Below are positions 34,864 through 47,600 of a stretch of DNA of 64,000 bases, piece by piece. The first letter of the stretch is position 1. The number at the start of each line of letters is the position of its first letter. This stretch comes from Pleodorina starrii (lineage: Eukaryota; Chlorophyta; Chlorophyceae; Chlamydomonadales; Volvocaceae). The stretch covers positions 1,634,001 to 1,698,000 of the forward strand of contig BRXU01000009.1 in assembly GCA_030267565.1 (NCBI GenBank), written 5' to 3'. The notes beneath the pieces were generated by a model. The model did no database searches, was not told the origin of the DNA, and worked only from the letters and a program-made list of their open reading frames with translations. The translations under genes were made by a program, and so were the position numbers.

Positions 34864-37359
34864 GGCTGTCGTACGCACGTTGCGCAGTGGTGGCTTATAA
34901 TAACCCGATAGGAGTTGGCGGAAGCCGTGTGAGCGCGGAGACCTGCGGAAGGGACAATGGGTGCGCCCACGTTGGTGTAAGATGTCGCGGCTACGGTAGT
35001 CGCGCAGGCTGCGAATTCCTGACGATACCCTCTCCGCTCGGGAACATCGATCATTTTTGCGACACCTGCGCCTGCGGGGTGCGGGCCCTGAATTTCTGTC
35101 GACTTCGTACGGCTCCAGCCCACCCATGTTACTGCTACCGATGGCGGGATGGGCTTACACTGTTTTTTACCATGTACGGAAGGGTACGGAGGTGCAGAAT
35201 GGATTCGAAGCGCCACGTATTCCTGTTTCCTGGGCGCAAGGCCCTCACTAGCTGTGGCTTGATTCCGGCCAGTTCCGGCCGATTGATGTGAGTAGTGTGC
35301 ACGTGTTTTGGTGCTCTGCTTGGGGGGCGTGGAGCGCCCCGAAACCATGATGCTGACCTTGCCGACACTACGATACCAAATGCTGACATGGCAATTCCCA
35401 AAAAATATCATCTTAAAAAGTGTGGACTGCGCGGTTACGTCGGGCCAGTCAAGCATGGCTGTAGCCGGGCCCGTGCGTCTTTCCTCAAGGATTATGTACT
35501 CAAGGACTGTGGTGGCAGGCCACCCTTTGCGTATCCGATGCAAGGTTGTACGGTCGTACTGTCCGGGCGGTGTACGAATCTTTGCTGTTTGCAACCATTG
35601 GTAGTGCAGGGGCGTAAGGAGCAGCTAGCCGCTGCTTGAGGATTGATTTGTTACTGGCGGGGTTTTGCAAACACACCATTGCTGGTTTGCGCGCGTCAGG
35701 GCGGGTTCGGGCCCCGTTAAACCATTCATGTACACTTCTGCACGCTTTTGAGCCCACTCTCGCACTGATTGCCCATTTCAACTTGGACCTTTCATTCGCG
35801 CGTGGTGGCATGTTTTGCGGTGTTGGTTTGGAACGTTCGCTGGCGAGCAAGAGTCGTTTCGGAGTCGGTGTGGGTTGAGCAAGAGGTCGTGGGAGGTCGC
35901 GCGATCAGGTGCGTGCAGCCGCACACGGACCACCTTTTTCAGGGGCGGTATACCGGTACGTGCCGCCCCATTAGCCCACGCAACACGTGATAGTGCGCTC
36001 TGGCAGTCTGGGAGGGCCCGGACGGCGCCATTGTGTTACTTGGTTTGAATAAAGCGGTGGACAGTGGACCAGAGGATCGCCGGTGCATGCCGCTCCTTTT
36101 TGCAAGCTCCTTTTGGTATTTTGGCGTCGGCGGCAGGGATAATACCAGCCCCCTCGCCCCTCCCACCGCCGTTAGAGCACGTGGGAAGAGCTTGAGTGTC
36201 GAGTGGGTACCGTAATCTGGTGCTGCGTATGTGCGCGCACGCCATCAAAATGCACCGTTAGGGCACGTGGTGGGAGTTGTTGGGGTTGTTGCAGTGGGCC
36301 CCGCATCCAGTAAAAGGCACAGCCAGCGAGGCAAGTGTAAATAAACGCCAAGTAGGGCCGGTCACGCAGTGTTCCTCGGCCGCTGTGGGCCGCGCCGTGC
36401 CGTCCGCCGCACACCTAACCGGAAACCCGGGCCACCAAGCCCGGACATGGCCCGCTGTTCCATTGCTACGGTACTACGACACGGCACGTGAGGGAACCGC
36501 GCCGTGTCACGACCAAGAGCGGTGCCCTCGATCTTACCGGTGTGCAGCTCATAAAGCCTGCATGCTACTGAGTCCTGACAGTAGTTCCTTAGCCCCCGCT
36601 CTCGGCGGGGCTCCCTGGTGGTGTCGCCTCGTTCCGCTCCATGGCCCCCGCTCCGGCCACGCCCCACAGCAATAGTTACCGTCCCCGCTGCACGTCAGCC
36701 CCTGACGACCTTTCCGAGAGAACGGAGCTGCGCAGCCATTGGCGCTGTAGGCACACGACGACCACGGCCAGCCCTACCGTAGCCCCCATGTGCGCACGTT
36801 TTGTGTGGTGCACACGGTAGCGCTACGGTGCGCACGGGAGCGAGGACTACCGCGGCGTTGTCCAAGCGTTACGTAGCGCGCCCGCACTCCTGAAGGCCGG
36901 CTACGGCCTTCCCGCCTTCCCGCCCGACCGCGTGGCATGAGCATAGCTGCCGCACGTCGGGCATCCAAATCCGAGACGTAGCCAATGCTGTATCCGAGTC
37001 AGCTACGAGCCATCGCGCTCCCACCACGCTCAGCACGCCCAGGGCAGTGCACGCAACACCCTCTCACGAAGCCCCGACAATTCACCCAGCATCACCTGCG
37101 GTTTCCATATGGAGCCTTACAGGTGTTCACACAGTCCTGAAGCGACGGTGATGCCTCTGACGCACCGCCTCGCCTTCCAAGTCCCCTCCGGCCGCAGCCG
37201 CACTGACCTGCTGCTGCCACGCGAACAGGCGCAGCGGCCCCGGCCCGCAAGCTGCTCCTCGAGGCGATTCAACGCTCCCGGCTCCCCCTGCCTCCGTTGC
37301 ACCGCTGAGGCCTCACCTTTATTACCCCTGTATACGATATCAACATCACCGCGCCGATG
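34864..37359. other. intergenic region, no gene recognised
   Basis: About 2.5 kb between the retroelement and the lipoate ligase. Open frames are present on both strands but none shows a domain or a splice-consistent chain. It contains a copy of a dispersed repeat at about 36256-36345, ending with TGTAAATAAA at 36336, and the 3' flank of the minus-strand ligase. Confidence 0.55.
37117..37121 (-). terminator. candidate TGTAA poly(A) signal of the lipoate ligase
   Basis: TTACA on the + strand reads TGTAA on the minus strand, about 240 nt after the stop at 37360. The distance is typical for a 3' UTR. Confidence 0.45.
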
Positions 37360-39805
37360 CTAGGTCGTCCGCCGCTGCGGTCCGTCGCCGTCGGGCGCGA
37401 CGAACGTGCGCAGGTCAAGGAGCTTCGTGCCCAGGAGCAGCTGCGGGTGCCGCAGCGCCGGCGCGGCATCTGCCAGGGTGCGTTCCTTGGGTGGGTTTCG
37501 GGGAGACAAGGGCGGGAAACGCATGTGCGCGGGTTGTCACTTGTCAGGACAGGTACCCAAGTTGCAGACCCATCACAGGTGTCATTGGCGGGGCGTCACA
37601 CGTGCAATGCCGTTACCCAGGCCCTTTCTATGTACCCAGACGGGCCGTGTTGGTCGGGCCGCCAATCCCCTCCAACACAAGTTCACACGCATTCCAGGTG
37701 TGCGCGCGACGCCTTCCATTCCTGGCACACCACACCATGCGCTTCAAAGGCCGCGATGCTCCATTCCCAACATCCCAAGGTCCTGCTATTGCATGTGATC
37801 CTCGTTTGGGAGGCCCTGTCACCTGCGTCTTTACGGTGAGACATGTGCTTGCACCCTCGAACAGAACGCACCTGGAGATCGAAGCCCAGCGCAGCGGCGG
37901 AGCTGACAATCCCTTCCACCAGTCGCTGACGGGCGCCCCGCGTCGGCAGCACGTCCCGCAGCCGCGTCACGAAATCCAAGTGGTCCCGGCCCTGCGGCAC
38001 CAGTCGTACACGGTACGGCACCAAGCGAGCAGATGTGCTGTTGTTGCTGCCCAGGTGCTGGACACGGTCCATCGCTGCTCGAGTGAAGTGGAGTGGGGGC
38101 AGGTGAGGATGCGTCCCGAACACGCGCGAGGGAGGCCCCGTGTTCCGGTGCAGTACCCGACCCCCTTTTCCCCCCTCCTCCTGCTCCCTCCTCCCGCCTT
38201 CATGATATGACACAGTGGGTCCTGGCTCCTGGGTTCGCTCGCCAACGTTGCCTCCGTCCCGCTTCTCCGGCTGAATTTGTTACCCTTTCTTCAAATCTGC
38301 CGGAACTGTAGCCTCCCGTTCTCCGCGCTTTCCAGTGCTGGCAACGTTACAGCTAAGGTATGTTTTGCACTGCATTGCTGGGCCCGTCGGCCAGGTTTGC
38401 CTCGGCCACTTCGCTCGCTGCGCTGTTTTCCCCCTCATGCCCGTCCTCCGCACCTGTCGGTACTGCGGCGCCTTGGCGGGCTGGCGCAGCAGGCCCATCC
38501 TCTCGGGGTCAAAGTCCCACAGAAAGGACGTGTGGTGCACCCAGCGGCGGCCCGTGATGGCCTGCGCGTTGCCGCCCACCTTGCGGCCGCCCGCCACGAT
38601 GTAGTCTGCAGGGGAGCAAGACGCACCGCACAACGAAGTGAGCGAGGCGAGGAGAGAGCCGCAGGGGAGGGGAGGGGGGGCAGGGAAGGGCGCGGGAGCC
38701 GGGGGCGACGCGACGGGCCGGGCCCTCCGCTGGCATCTGCAGTCCAACCGACACCGCCGGCGCCGCCCGCGGCAGCGGGGACGGAGGCCCTGCCGGGTTC
38801 AGGGCGGGAGCTGCGAACAGCAGGGCCGCACACACTCGAGACCCATATCAGCGCAGGAACATGCGGCGTTAAGGAGCCATGTCAGGCTGCCAGCGACACG
38901 GGTACGAGCAAGCAGATGGCCGTTGTTGTGGTTGTTACAGTGGGCTCCAGACGCTCGGAAGGGTACAGCCAGCGGGCAAGCAAATGATATCGTTGTCGTT
39001 TCGCGGGTTCGCACAGAACCAGCCAGTGGGCTGTGGCTGATCTCCGGCTCACGCACCATTCTCCCGGAGCGCAAAGTCCGGGCAGCCCGCCGCAGCGAAG
39101 GCGGGGCGGTAGAGCTGCTCCGTCCAGGCCATGATCGGCTGCGGAAAGCAGTCAACCTGGGGCAGCGACGAGCCCTGTGACACGAGCGGAAGAACAGCCA
39201 GTGCTGCGTTAGGCGGCCAGGTACCAACTGTAATCATCCGCCCTTGGCGAACCGCAGCAGGGTCTCAGACTTGCAGGCGGACAGGTCTCCACATGAAGCA
39301 ACCCGCTAGATTGTGAGCTAGCTGCGCCCCAGGCCCGACCCAACCCCACGCGACCCGCCGGCCCGCGCGCACCCGCCTGCATGATGAGAGTGGAGAACAA
39401 GGTGTCGTGGTCGATTACAACGGTGCCGCCGCCGGTGAAGCGGCGTATGGCCTGGATGCCATACCGTACGGCTTCATCACATTGCACCAGCTCTGGTGGG
39501 CGACTGTGGGAAAGGGAGGGTTGAAGGGAGGGGGGGCGGGTGAGGGGGAGGGATGAAGCCCGAACGGGTTGGCGCTTGGCGGGCGCTCGCACACCAGCGA
39601 TGAGCTCCATCGCACAGGAAAGGCTTCAACACATATGGGTTAGCCCTCACCCCGAGATACCAACGACTATCGCCGGGTTGAAAGCGCCGTCGTTGATGAT
39701 AAGCCAGTTATCTTTGGTGGCCCGCAACAGGGCCTCCTCGAGATGAAGCTGCGTATATATGGGCAGTCTACATAGGCGAAGTATGTTAAGCACAGGTCGC
39801 GACAT
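37360..39805 (-). CDS. lipoate-protein ligase, plant-type (biotin/lipoate A/B ligase fold)
   Basis: Minus-strand exons: 39651-39805, 39373-39503, 39057-39203, 38454-38605, 37872-37991, 37360-37485. They total 831 nt and 276 aa, close to the usual length of the plant family. The enzyme would attach lipoate (or octanoate) to lysines of 2-oxoacid dehydrogenase E2 and glycine-cleavage H subunits. Visible motifs: LHLEEALLRATKDNWLIIN at the N-terminus, VVGISG, the RRFTGGGTVV nucleotide/lipoate loop, FPQPIMAWTEQLY, GGRKVGGNAQAI with the catalytic-type Lys, WVHHTSFLWDF, PQYRQGRDHLDFV, and a final LLLGTKLLDL. ATG 39803-39805 sits in a good context (GCCACCATGTCG). The short hydrophobic/basic leader could be a weak organelle signal. 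The start of exon 3 is the least certain splice. The gene is divergent from the gene at 40201. Confidence 0.85.
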
Positions 39806-40200
39806 GGTGGCTTGTCACAACGAAAATAATAGTTCACGTAACCATTTGGCGCCACAGGGTATGTTTACACGCATTCAACTATGCATAAATATGGATTATG
39901 AACAAACTATCTACAAAGTAGGGCCAAATGCCCCGTGACAACTGACTGCCGGATCCTGGATTCACCCGAGAGGTTCCCCTTTCTTTGTTCCTGGGCTCTA
40001 GATACAACGCCAAGTTTACTGCGATAATCCTTCATAAGGACTTCATACTGTCACAGTACAAGCGGACGCAATAAATATCCTTCCGTTTGTGCAGTCCAAC
40101 AGCTGGAGAAACGCTGCTCATACCAGGCTCATACTGCCACAAACTTCAAGGCCAGCCGGAGGTCGCGACTTGCGCAAGTAGCTGTCTTAGAATAATCAGC
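39806..40200. promoter_or_regulatory. divergent promoter region
   Basis: 395 bp separate the starts of the minus-strand lipoate ligase (39805) and the plus-strand gene at 40201. It is AT-richer than the flanks (for example around 39875-39915). Both transcripts must start here, so a shared bidirectional promoter is likely. No specific element was recognised. Confidence 0.5.
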
Positions 40201-42007
40201 ATGGAAGAGTCCGACAGCCAGGATGCAGAACGTGCAGAAGCCTCCTCTTCGTCCCTTTACCTGCACCCCCATCTAGACCAGCGCGAGCCGTCAAAGCTGA
40301 AGGCGGCCCTCGATGAGGCTCTCATGCACACCCAGACCCTTCGTCATCTTCTCGTGGTGAGTAGTCGCTTGCTTATGACCTTATAGCACTATTGCTCCCA
40401 CAATGCACGCATCCCCACCGCACATATTCCCCCTGACGCAAGCGCAGTGCTCGCAAATCAGTCCGTCACCGTTGCTGGAGCCGCCAAAAGCAGAGGATAT
40501 AGCGTCACGGCGGCCTCAGATGTCAGACGCGATTACGCAGACGGACCCGCCTCCTTCAGCCGTGCCACGTGCAGCCTCACCGCCTTCCTTCTCCTCCCAT
40601 GCGGCCACGCCCCACACCAAACCGCACGGCGTGCGCGGGCGGCTGTTCGACACCCCTGGCTGCGTCGCCAGCACCTCCACGCCCGTCCACACCGGCGTCG
40701 TGGAGGCGGCCGTGCAGCAGGCGTGCCGCTCTCTGCTGACCCCGCACCAGTCCTCGGCCGCGAAGGCCCTCGCGTCCCGGCCGGGCGGCTTCGCCCCCCA
40801 GAACACGCCGATACCGGACAGCATGGCCAAGACGCCGGCTGCCGGCCGCGCCAGCCGGCTACGGTCGCACCATCCCGAGACGCCGCTGTCGGAGCTCTCT
40901 TTGGCGCCCTTCAGCGGTTACCAGCACGTGCAGCAAATGCAGGAGGCGCAGCAGAGCTGCGACAAGCAGCCGGCCGATGACACTGCGGCCGCCGAGACCC
41001 CGCTGTGGCCCATTGACTACTCCGGTGCGGCGGCTCAGCAACGGGGCAGCTGCGAGGGCGCCGCCTCATGCGCCACGGAGCCCGTGGCGTCGTGCCCGGA
41101 GCGCAGCGCGGTCTCGGTGGGAGCCAGCATCCAGGCTGCGGCGGCGTCGGCATCAGCGCCAGGCGCGGCGTCTAGCGCCGCCGCCGCCGCCGCCGAGCTG
41201 GCGGAGCCATCGTTCACACCCAACACCACTACCGTGCGCCTGCGCGCCGCGATGCAATGGATGCAGCTGCAGCTGCAGGTCTCCCCGTGCCACGTTTCCC
41301 GGCCACGGCGCTACAGCGACTCCAGCGTCAGCCCTGCGCTCAAGATCCTGGCACCCAACTGCGAGCCGGCGGCGACGCAGCCCGCGCTTGGGGTGCCGGC
41401 GCCGGCGCCTGGGGCCGCCGCCGTCCACGACGGGGTGACGCCAAGCGGCGGGCTCTTCGACCGCTGGGAAGTGGCTGGAAAGGCGGAGCCGGCCGCGGCA
41501 AGCTGGCAGGGCTCAGCCGCAGCAGCAGTTCAGGCTCCTGCTACCTCAACCGCCGTCAAGCCCTTTGCCGCGGCGCCGCCGCCCTCCGTCTCCGCCTCAG
41601 GGCCGGCCCGTCCCTCCGCCACCGTCGGGGCGGCAGGACAGCCGGACTGGCCGCAGCCCCTGGTCGGGCAATCGGCGGTTGCGGCCCCTGCAGTGCCAAA
41701 GCCGCACGGCGTCGTCACGGCCGCCGCTGCCGCCGTCGGCAGTCCACCTGCCGCAGGGCAGTCCCAGCCCCAGACGGCTGAGGCAGACCCATGGGTCGGT
41801 GGGGCGCCTGTCATGGGCCCCCTGCGCGATATCTCCGGCAGCGTGGGCAATGCGCCGCGGCCGCAGCCGCAGCCACGGGGGCAGCAGAAAAAGCAGAGCG
41901 GGTCAGATCAGGTCCAGCGATCCGGGGCCGGGCCGAAGGACGAGACCAAGGCGGAAGCGGCGCTGCAGCAGCGCCCGTCAAGTTTGCGGTTTTCCCTGAG
42001 ATGGTAA
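40201..42007 (+). CDS. unrecognised Pro/Ala/Ser-rich protein (2 exons)
   Basis: Exon 1 is 40201-40356 (starting MEESDSQDAERAEA) and exon 2 is 40448-42007 (TAA), joined in phase 0 through a 91-nt GT-AG intron, giving 571 aa. The first 50 residues are acidic then helical (PSKLKAALDEALMHTQTLRHLL). The rest is low complexity, with many Ser-Pro/Thr-Pro sites (for example QNTPIPDSMAKTP and HHPETPLSE), a short helix TVRLRAAMQWMQLQLQV near residue 340, and a basic end SLRFSLRW. The SP/TP density suggests a phosphorylated regulatory or structural protein, but this is inference. No domain was recognised. It is divergent from the lipoate ligase and may share its promoter. Confidence 0.6.
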
Positions 42008-43798
42008 TACGGAGATGGTATTGCGGCGGCGGGAGGAATCGTGCAGCACCGTCGCACCGCAGAGTACACCGTGAACGTCGAAGCTTTGGGCATGTTTGTC
42101 GCTGCACCGTGCCATTTAGAACTGTTACAGTACTGGATAATGGTGCGGAGACCGCACCACCGTATGGCAAAAGGGCCTTGGTTTCATATGGAAAACAGCG
42201 TGGCGGATGTGGCGTATTTCGTGGTTTCCTGGCCTGTAGATACACCGAGCGGCAACCTGGTCGGCCTGCAGCAGGGAATGGCTGGTTCAAAGTTTCAAGA
42301 CTTTGTGCGTAAGGGTGTCGATTCAAGGGCCGGCCCTTGAGCTTTCGAGACTGATCCGTGTGTGCACCGGTGGCGTCAAGTGCATATGTACTTCGACGCA
42401 GGTGGACTTGAAAGAATGCCCGCCAGGCGAGGTGTGGAGTAGGCACGGGAGAACGTTATCGCGCTGCTGCAGGCATTTACACACGGCGCCGTCGGCGCGG
42501 CACTGCACGTCGACGACAGCCAAACCAAACGAAATCACACACCGAGTCTGGAACAGCCACATCAAGACTGAAAGAGAGGCAGTGCTACGGGCACCTCATC
42601 GGTGCGACCACACGGATGGATCGAAGCAACAATGCGCGATCCGTCGCCGTGAAAAATATAGATGCACCAGGACACGCAAAGAAAAAAAAGCAGACACCAG
42701 ACGGTTGGGACTCGTCCGCAAGTTTTCCTGTGTTACGGTTTGCACTGCCCGGAATATTACATGGGCAGCCTACCGCCAGCAGCTTACGCCGCGAACCCCA
42801 CCCAATCCCACTCCTCGCCTTGCGTTGCCACCTTCATTGGACACCCCACCACCGCCCACGCCCGTGTAGGGCGCCCACCAGTGCCGCTCACGGTATATGG
42901 TTCCAGCATTCATTGCCCTCCATTACTCCAACGAATGCAGTTGCACTCCAAAGAAAGAAAGGCACACACACGCATGCAATCCTACCACTCGACACCAATA
43001 TTGATCACTCGGAGATCCTGCCGCACATCTCACTACTCAGCTGCCGCAGCGGGGCCCCAAACAGCACAGGACCTCACAAAGAACACCACGTATACACATC
43101 CCCAAGCAGGTATAGCATGCCGTCCACGGCAGGTACGAACTCAGATTGCAGCCTGGCCTAACGGACTAAACTCCACCGGCGCTATGCGCGGACCAGGAGG
43201 GCCAGGCCGAGCAGCTTCAGATCAAGCAGCGTATATTCGGCCACGTTACCCTGGCGCCCTGCTGCAACGAACTGGCCTAACTGACCAACCCCCAACTTTG
43301 GACTGCCCCTGGTCTTCCATTAATATATTTCGCTCCACCGCTTCACCTCGTACCTTCACCTCGTCACCGCTCACCATGAAGCACTTCAGCAATGCACCAG
43401 TCCCTCGCTCTTGTGCAAAAGCAATCCCACTCGCAGCGCCACACGCGCCCCCAGCACCTCTCTTCCACCCTCCTGCAAGCGACGAACACGCCGCCCTACC
43501 TGAACCATTCCACTCCTGAATGCATCTCGCCCTCTGCACCTCGCCCTCTGCTCTTGCGCTACACTCGCACAGGCAACTCGAAGTTGAAGGTTCAGCTGGA
43601 AGCCCCGCCCGTGCGCCAAGCTCTCTCGTTCCGTACACATGCACGACAGCCTAGGACCCGGAGTATCCGACACAACCCAACGCAGCATCCTGACCCGCCA
43701 GGGCCTTTCCCCTCACCATTTCCCACCCCCGCTGCCTCTTGTCACCGCTGGCGCGCAGAATCCTTGGGTTCGGCCGCATCCACACGACGAGCGACTCT
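42008..43798. other. convergent intergenic / 3' UTR region
   Basis: About 1.8 kb between the stops of the plus gene (42007) and the minus WD40 gene (43799). No coding exon was recognised. A minus-strand TGTAA (TTACA at 42757-42761) could end the WD40 transcript. The section 42640-43520 is open in one plus frame but its composition is irregular and no homology is apparent. Confidence 0.5.
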
Positions 43799-46772
43799 TC
43801 AGCGCCTCGACGCCAGCACACTGACATTCACGGCCCCCATTGACGTCGCCGACGCCAGCAGCGGCGGCAGCCCCAGCACCGCCGCCGCCTCCGCAGGCTG
43901 CCAGCACACAGCGCTAACGAACCCGCCGCCGCCGCCGCCATCGCCGCCGGCGGCGGTGGTCTTGGCAGGCCCCGGACCGCCGCCGCGGCTCTGCCCCGTC
44001 CCGGCGACGGCGGAGCCCCAAGGCAGCTCCAGGGTAGCCAGGGGGTCCGACCAGGAGGTGTGGTAGGCGAACGCCCGACTGCATTCGGAGCCGCAGGCGA
44101 GCAGCCCGTCGGCAGCCCGGACGCTCAGTCCCACGAAGTTCTTCTCGTTGCGGTGGCCTCGGAACACGCGACACGGACGCGCCGGGTCGCCGCCGCCGCT
44201 GCAGGGCGCCGCCGACGCCGCCATCGTGGCAGCAGCAGCGTCCCGGCATACGGCTGCGGGACCCGCAGGCTCTGCGCCGTACTCATGTACGACAGGCAGC
44301 GGAGAAAGAAGGCTAGCGGGCTGCGCTGGCGCCGCCGCCGGCGTCGTTGGCGTCGGCGGCAGGATGACACCCGTCACTGACGGGACAGCCTCCGAGATGT
44401 CCCAGAGCACCAACGACGCGTCCGTCGCCGCCGTCACCAGCCGACCCCCTCCCAAGAAGCGGCAATAGCTCGTGGGCCGCGAGTGGTGCCGCAGCGCCGC
44501 CAGCGGCCCGCGTCCCAGGCTCCGCATGTCGTACAGGTATGCCGTACGGTCCGAGCATGCCGCTGCCAGCAGGTGCTCGCAGCACGGCGAGAAGTCGACG
44601 CCGCAGACGGCCGCGCGCGGGTTGGGCGACACGGTGCCGACGCAGGTCGCCAGGCCGCGGCCGGCCCACAGGCGCACGCAGCGGTCGTCGGCGGCGGAAG
44701 CGGCCAGGTGGGGCGTGAGCGTCGAGTGCGCGACGGACCAGATCTTGCGGCCGCCGTGCGCCTCCACGTCCGCCACCTGGTGCCCCGATGCGATGTGCAG
44801 CTGCAGCAGTACACCGTCGTAGTCTCCCACCGTGAGTACGCCATCCTGCGGACGAGTGCGAGGGCGAGAGGCGGCGGACGGCATGAGAGGTCTCGGAGCT
44901 CGCAGGGCAAGGCAGGGTCGAGCAAGATACGGTGCGATGCCGCAGGCAGGCCTGCATAACACCGGTATTAACCCACACCCGCGCGGCTCACCATGAAGGG
45001 CGACCACGCCATGCTACTGATCTTGGACGGCATCCGTTGTACGACAGCCAGCAGCGAGCCGTCCCGCTCGTCGCCCCCGTCGTCGTCGGCCTCGTCCTCG
45101 CTGTCGCCATTGCAGTCGCCGCAGCGGCCGCGGCGGCCCCGCACAGCGCCGCAGGTCCCAATGTCGCCGTGACGCTGCTGCCCAGGGCCCCGCGCCTGCG
45201 ACCCCAGGCCCGTCAGGCCCTCGTCGTCGTCACCGTCCTCCAGGATCTCGTCCAACTCGTCGCCCAGGCCCTCGAATGCGCCGGAGAGGTTGTACAGCCG
45301 GATCTGCGGTGGCGAGAAAGCACGGAAAGGCACGTCAACGAAGCGCAAGGCATCTGGGAGAATGAGCAGAGAGTCCTGGAACACGGAGAGGCTTGTATGA
45401 GAGAGAGAGAAAGCCCCTATACCCCTAAAATGTGACGTTCCTAGGGTTTCTCGGTTTCGTGCCCTGGACCAGAGCACCGCGCCGTGCCACGCACCTGCTT
45501 GTCCACGCCTCCGGCCGCCAGCAGCCGCCCGTCCGGAGAAAACTCCAGCGCGCACACAATCCCCGTCGACCCGCCGCACGCGCCACCGCCAGGCCCGGAC
45601 TGCGACGACGACGCTGCCCGGCTGCCGCCGCGCCCGCCGCCGCGCGGTGCGGACGACGCCGCGCCCGGCAGCCGCAGCAGCTCCTGGAGGGCCGCTGGCG
45701 CGGGATCGGTCCGGTGCCGCCACTCGGACCGGAACGTCCAGCCTTCAGGCAACGGCTGGCCTCCGGCCAGCCGGGGCTGCTGCTGCTGCTGTGGGCCCTG
45801 CTGCTGACCTTGCTGCGGGCCTTGGTGTTGCTGCGCCTGCTGGTCCGGCTGGGGCGGCGGTTGGAGCGGTGATCGGTCCGGCTGTGGGCCAGTTGTTGCC
45901 TGCGGCGGCCATCCCTCCCGGGGTCGGTGCGGAAGACGACCGCGGGGCTGATGGTGGTGGTGGTTGTGTTGGTGGTGTCGGATGTGCTGGCGCCGATGGG
46001 CTGTCTGCAGGAGGTGCATCAGGAGGAGGGAGGAGGGGCCCGGTCCGGCGGGCGCATTCGCAGTGGCCGGGTCGAGCGGCGGTGGCGGCCGTGGCGCGGC
46101 GCCATCGGCGCTGACGCCCGTCGGAAGCTGTGCCGTGGTATGGCTGAAGTCCGAAGAGGGAGCCGGTTCCGCTGGGGAGGCCCTGGAGGCCCTTCCCGAC
46201 GCGACTTGTCGTGTCGTGGAAGGGGCCTCCACCGCTGCTGCTTCCGCCTCTTCAGACGGTTTTGTTTGTGGGTGTCCGGAGCACAGGCGTCCGCCGCACA
46301 TACTGAGGCAGTCGTGTGGCATGTCCTCTGAGAACTCGTGCGAGCCGTGCGGGAAAAAACGCGACGCCTCGGCAGTCGAGGCAGTCGAGGCGGCAACAGG
46401 GGCTGACTCATCCGCTGCGGCGGGCGTTAGGGACGGCCCTTGCAGTCCAGAAGAAGGTCCGGCCGCTGCCGCAGCAGCGAGAACACCATTTGAGGATACG
46501 GCTCGGTGGCGCTTGCTGCCACTGCACACCGCTGCCGTCGCGGCGGACAGCAGCGCAGCGCCATGCTCGGATGTCGCGTCGACGAGCGAGTTCAGCGACG
46601 CCAGCGTCATGCCGTTTAGGCTCCGTTTCCTCAGCAGCGTCGTCAGCTTTCCAGCATATGCGTTGAGGTGGAACGGGCTGTTCGAGCGGTACTGACAAAA
46701 GAGGCAGTCGCTGCTGTCGCACCCGCCCGCTTGCTGACCGCTAGTGTTTTCCTCCATAACCTCCTGGTACAT
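43799..46772 (-). CDS. COP1/SPA-like WD40 repeat protein
   Basis: Minus-strand exons: about 46772-45495, 45303-44992, 44845-43799. All junctions are phase 0, giving 878 aa from the MYQEVMEEN start. The C-terminal half is a seven-blade propeller: IVCALEFSPDGRLLAAGGVD, MPSKISSMAWSP, DDRCVRLWAGR, VCGVDFSP...TAYLYDMRSL, TAATDASLVLWDIS, FRGHRNEKNFVGLSV with CGSECSRAFAYH, and FVSAVCWQP...MGAVNVSVL. The GHxNEKNFVGLSV blade is diagnostic for COP1/SPA proteins, substrate receptors of CUL4-DDB1 ligases in light signalling. The second exon holds an acidic insert (about residues 440-510) inside the propeller. The N-terminal half is Gln/His/Pro-rich, with a His run and a Cys pair DCLFCQYRSN. No RING finger or kinase-like domain is visible, so COP1 and SPA cannot be separated. 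The 5' end is uncertain; an upstream exon could splice at GTACCAG|GAGG. Confidence 0.8.
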
Positions 46773-47600
46773 TGCGAGTGTATGAAGATAATTTAGCGTT
46801 ATGATAGTAGGCTGTGGTCGACACGCCAACCACAACTAAGGGGGCCACGCCATAAGGGCGTTGGAGAGCCACCCGTATTTGATACGTCGCCTACACCGAC
46901 GATCAACACGGTTACTCGCACTAGATGAGTTAGGAAGCCCACCTTTGACAGTTGTGTGAGAGCCACGCACACACCGTCCTCTCCTCCACCAGTCGAGCAA
47001 GGCAGCGAGTGCATGTCGCGCCTTTCGCCCGGGCGTTGCAGCTTGAGTCCCGAGAGCACGAGCGCATGCAACGGCAAAAAGCACGTATCTAGCTGCGCAT
47101 GAATTGCAAAATGGTGACAGGCCAACACGTCGCGTCAAACGAGTGGTGGTGACTTTGAACACCTAATCCACCTGAGCAACAATAAAATAAAATTTTATTA
47201 TACAAAATTTCAAGTATCGAAGCTCTGCGTATACTCTCCACCTCTCACGCCAAGCACGCTTGTGGTGTGTGTGGCAGTTGTCAGAGGCCGTTACGGGCAT
47301 GCCGTACTGTTAGGCTTGGCGCAGTTCGTGCAATGATGACCCGCAGCCACTCACTACGATGACCGCGGACGTGGGTATCGTTTGGACGTGGTAGGGTTTC
47401 GTCATGTTCTCCTTGTCAGTTTGATGTTTTATTACAACACCTGATGGACACTTGTTGCGCATATGGCCTATTAACAAGAAGAACAAATAACACATTTGTA
47501 CACGAACGTACCGATACCTCTCCGGCATTACGTGTATATACTGCAAGGGCCAGTGCAAGGGCCTCTAAATAATTATAGCGAACGGAAGGCTTTGGCTGAC
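46773..47600. promoter_or_regulatory. divergent promoter region between the WD40 gene and PNG1
   Basis: About 830 bp between two divergent starts. It includes an AT-rich block AATAAAATAAAATTTTATTATA around 47182-47203 and otherwise ordinary sequence. Further 5' exons of the WD40 gene could lie here but none was recognised. Confidence 0.4.

Noticed and set aside
34686..35594. 302-codon minus-strand frame after the retroelement
   Set aside because: It starts inside the LTR end region, runs through the 54-bp repeat, and has irregular composition with no recognisable motif.
42662..43519. 285-codon plus-strand frame between the unknown gene and the WD40 gene
   Set aside because: Erratic composition, no homology recognised, and it lies where the 3' UTR of the minus-strand gene should be.
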